Positions 5,701-6,504 of a DNA stretch of 6,504 bases are shown here, piece by piece. Under the pieces are notes generated by a model. That model ran no database searches and was not told the DNA's origin. It saw only the letters and a program-made list of their open reading frames with translations. How positions within the stretch are numbered: position 1 is the stretch's first letter; each line of letters begins with the position of its first letter. Both the position numbers and the translations under genes were made by a program. The stretch covers positions 1 through 6,504 of the forward strand of contig CAJUFW010000035.1 of NCBI GenBank assembly GCA_910585655.1, written 5' to 3'. The stretch is from an uncultured Lachnospiraceae bacterium (GTDB taxonomy: Bacteria > Bacillota_A > Clostridia > Lachnospirales > Lachnospiraceae).

Positions 5701-6039
5701 ATGGCAACAAATTATCTTGAAATCGAATCTACCTCCGGTCTAAGTCAAAGTGTAAAGCAGGCGCTCCGCTTCAAGACCGGTAACTTTATCTGGCGTGTCC
5801 GGTTCAATACCGCTCTTGATCCGCAGACCGTCAACAATACAAATCTATATGTCACTTCCTCCTCGGAGCAGCGGCTCAAAACGAACATTCTCTACGATGC
5901 ACTGCAAAATGAAATCGAGATTGAACCGTTAGAACCATACGCCAAAGAGGAAACTTATACCTTACATATTACTACGCGAGTGACCTCCCGTGGAGGAAAG
6001 CCACTCAAAGAACAGGTGGAAGTTCAGTTCCGCCTGTAA
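5701..6039 (+). CDS. Small Ig-like (SbsA/Big_5-type) beta-sandwich protein
   Basis: A 112-residue protein made of a single domain resembling bacterial Ig-like repeats found in S-layer and surface proteins. Visible signs are VRFNTALDPQTVNNTNLYV (33-51), the common strand that opens these domains, then IEIEPLEPYAKEETYTLHI (72-90) and a closing strand VEVQFRL. It has no cysteine, signal peptide, membrane segment or sorting motif, so as written it is a cytoplasmic or non-classically exported single domain, unlike the usual large secreted carriers. It has an excellent Shine-Dalgarno (AAAGGAGG, 7 nt before the ATG) and no promoter or terminator in the 35-base gap after ppa, so cotranscription with ppa is likely. 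Its role is unknown; it could be a structural adaptor or a subunit of some assembly. Confidence 0.72.
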   Translation: MATNYLEIESTSGLSQSVKQALRFKTGNFIWRVRFNTALDPQTVNNTNLYVTSSSEQRLKTNILYDALQNEIEIEPLEPYAKEETYTLHITTRVTSRGGKPLKEQVEVQFRL

Positions 6040-6055
6040 CTCTGTTCGTATTTTA

Positions 6056-6504
6056 CTAAATCACCAAAAAATCTTCCCGCTCCAAGCAAAGCAGCCCGGA
6101 CTCCCGGTAGCTGCTTTTGTTTACGATTTCTAACAGCCGTTTCATATTCCGCCGTTCTGCCCGATCTATAATCTGTTCTACCAGCTCTTGCATCTGGCTG
6201 TTGAGAGCCGTTTCTTTCCCATACTTTGCCCGCAGCCCGTCCGCCAGCTCTCCCAACCAGCCGACTTGCTCTGCCGTCAAAATATAATCGTCCTCTTCTA
6301 AACTACGTACTGCCAGGCGAACGAGCGGATCCCCTGGAATCGGCAACGGCTTTGTTTTAACAGATACCCTTTTCAAGCGTTCCGCCTCTTTCTGTCGTTC
6401 TACTTCCTCCCGGCGTTCCGCCTCTTTTTGCCGTTCTAATTCTCTTTGTTGTTCTAATTCTCTTTGCCGTTCTGCTTCCTTTTGCAGTTCTAGCTCTCTC
6501 TGCC
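6056..6504 (-). CDS. Glu/Arg/Gln hexapeptide-repeat protein, C-terminal part
   Basis: The frame is open from the right edge to a TAG at 6056, so the N-terminal part lies outside. The first 42 residues seen are a charged helix of seven hexapeptides of the type QRELER or QKEAER. After it comes a Pro-rich linker (KTKPLPIPGDPL) and a compact helical C-terminal region of about 90 residues with WLGELADGLRAKYGKE and MKRLLEIVNKSSYRESGLL, ending in DFLVI. I do not recognise the C-terminal domain. A TTG at 6376 could be read as a start, but the frame continues with clear coding character upstream, so it is internal. The helical stretch may act as a rigid spacer or coiled coil. The gene converges on the Ig-like gene with 16 bases between stops and no obvious terminator. 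Confidence 0.72.
   Translation of the reverse strand, partial: QRELELQKEAERQRELEQQRELERQKEAERREEVERQKEAERLKRVSVKTKPLPIPGDPLVRLAVRSLEEDDYILTAEQVGWLGELADGLRAKYGKETALNSQMQELVEQIIDRAERRNMKRLLEIVNKSSYRESGLLCLEREDFLVI
6377..6502 (-). repeat. Seven tandem 18-bp units encoding a hexapeptide repeat
   Basis: In-frame 18-bp units encode, in order, QRELEL, QKEAER, QRELEQ, QRELER, QKEAER, REEVER and QKEAER. Two flavours (RELE and KEAE) alternate irregularly. The nucleotide repeats are imperfect but clearly related, for example repeated GTTCTAATTCTCTTTG on the plus strand. The array continues to the right edge of the window, so the full copy number is not visible. Confidence 0.85.

Noticed and set aside
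6040..6055. Bidirectional terminator between the convergent Ig-like and hexapeptide-repeat genes
   Set aside because: The 16-base gap and its flanks show no stem with U tracts on either strand.

Overview
The window looks like chromosomal DNA of a low-to-moderate GC Firmicute. A gut-type clostridium (Lachnospiraceae-like) is my best inference, based on purine-rich Shine-Dalgarno sequences, sigma-A type promoters with TATAAT boxes, a LytTR/DUF3021 gene pair and a SUKH-type gene. No rRNA, tRNA, CRISPR array, insertion sequence or phage gene was recognised. Most of it is compact housekeeping sequence; the less ordinary parts are the regulatory DNA and a few poorly characterised proteins.

Minus-strand block (about 4812 down to 1). 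Reading in transcription order, the first genes are a stand-alone LytTR DNA-binding regulator and a DUF3021-type membrane protein with an unusual C-terminal extension; they form a two-gene unit. Next come a flavin reductase-like FMN-binding protein and a shikimate-kinase-like P-loop kinase, 13 bases apart and behind their own promoter. After a 266-base gap holding an extended -10 promoter and a leader of about 200 nt comes murA, the first committed enzyme of peptidoglycan synthesis. It is followed after 23 bases by a SUKH (SMI1/KNR4)-like gene that runs off the left edge.

Plus-strand block (5129 to 6039). A divergent promoter drives a family I inorganic pyrophosphatase, followed by a small Ig-like beta-sandwich protein that is probably cotranscribed. 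The -10 of this promoter lies within a perfect 16-bp palindrome. The 316-base intergenic region between lytTR and ppa also holds the lytTR promoter and a pair of direct repeats just downstream of its predicted start site, suggesting autoregulation.

Right edge (6504 down to 6056, minus strand). This is the C-terminal part of a gene that enters from the right. It carries a tandem 18-bp repeat encoding a charged Glu/Arg/Gln hexapeptide helix, followed by a small C-terminal domain of unknown function. It converges on the Ig-like gene with only 16 bases between stops.

I see no clear novel multi-gene system. The best leads are the LytTR/DUF3021 unit with its repeats, the kinase with altered substrate-site residues, the structured murA leader, and the hexapeptide-repeat protein.
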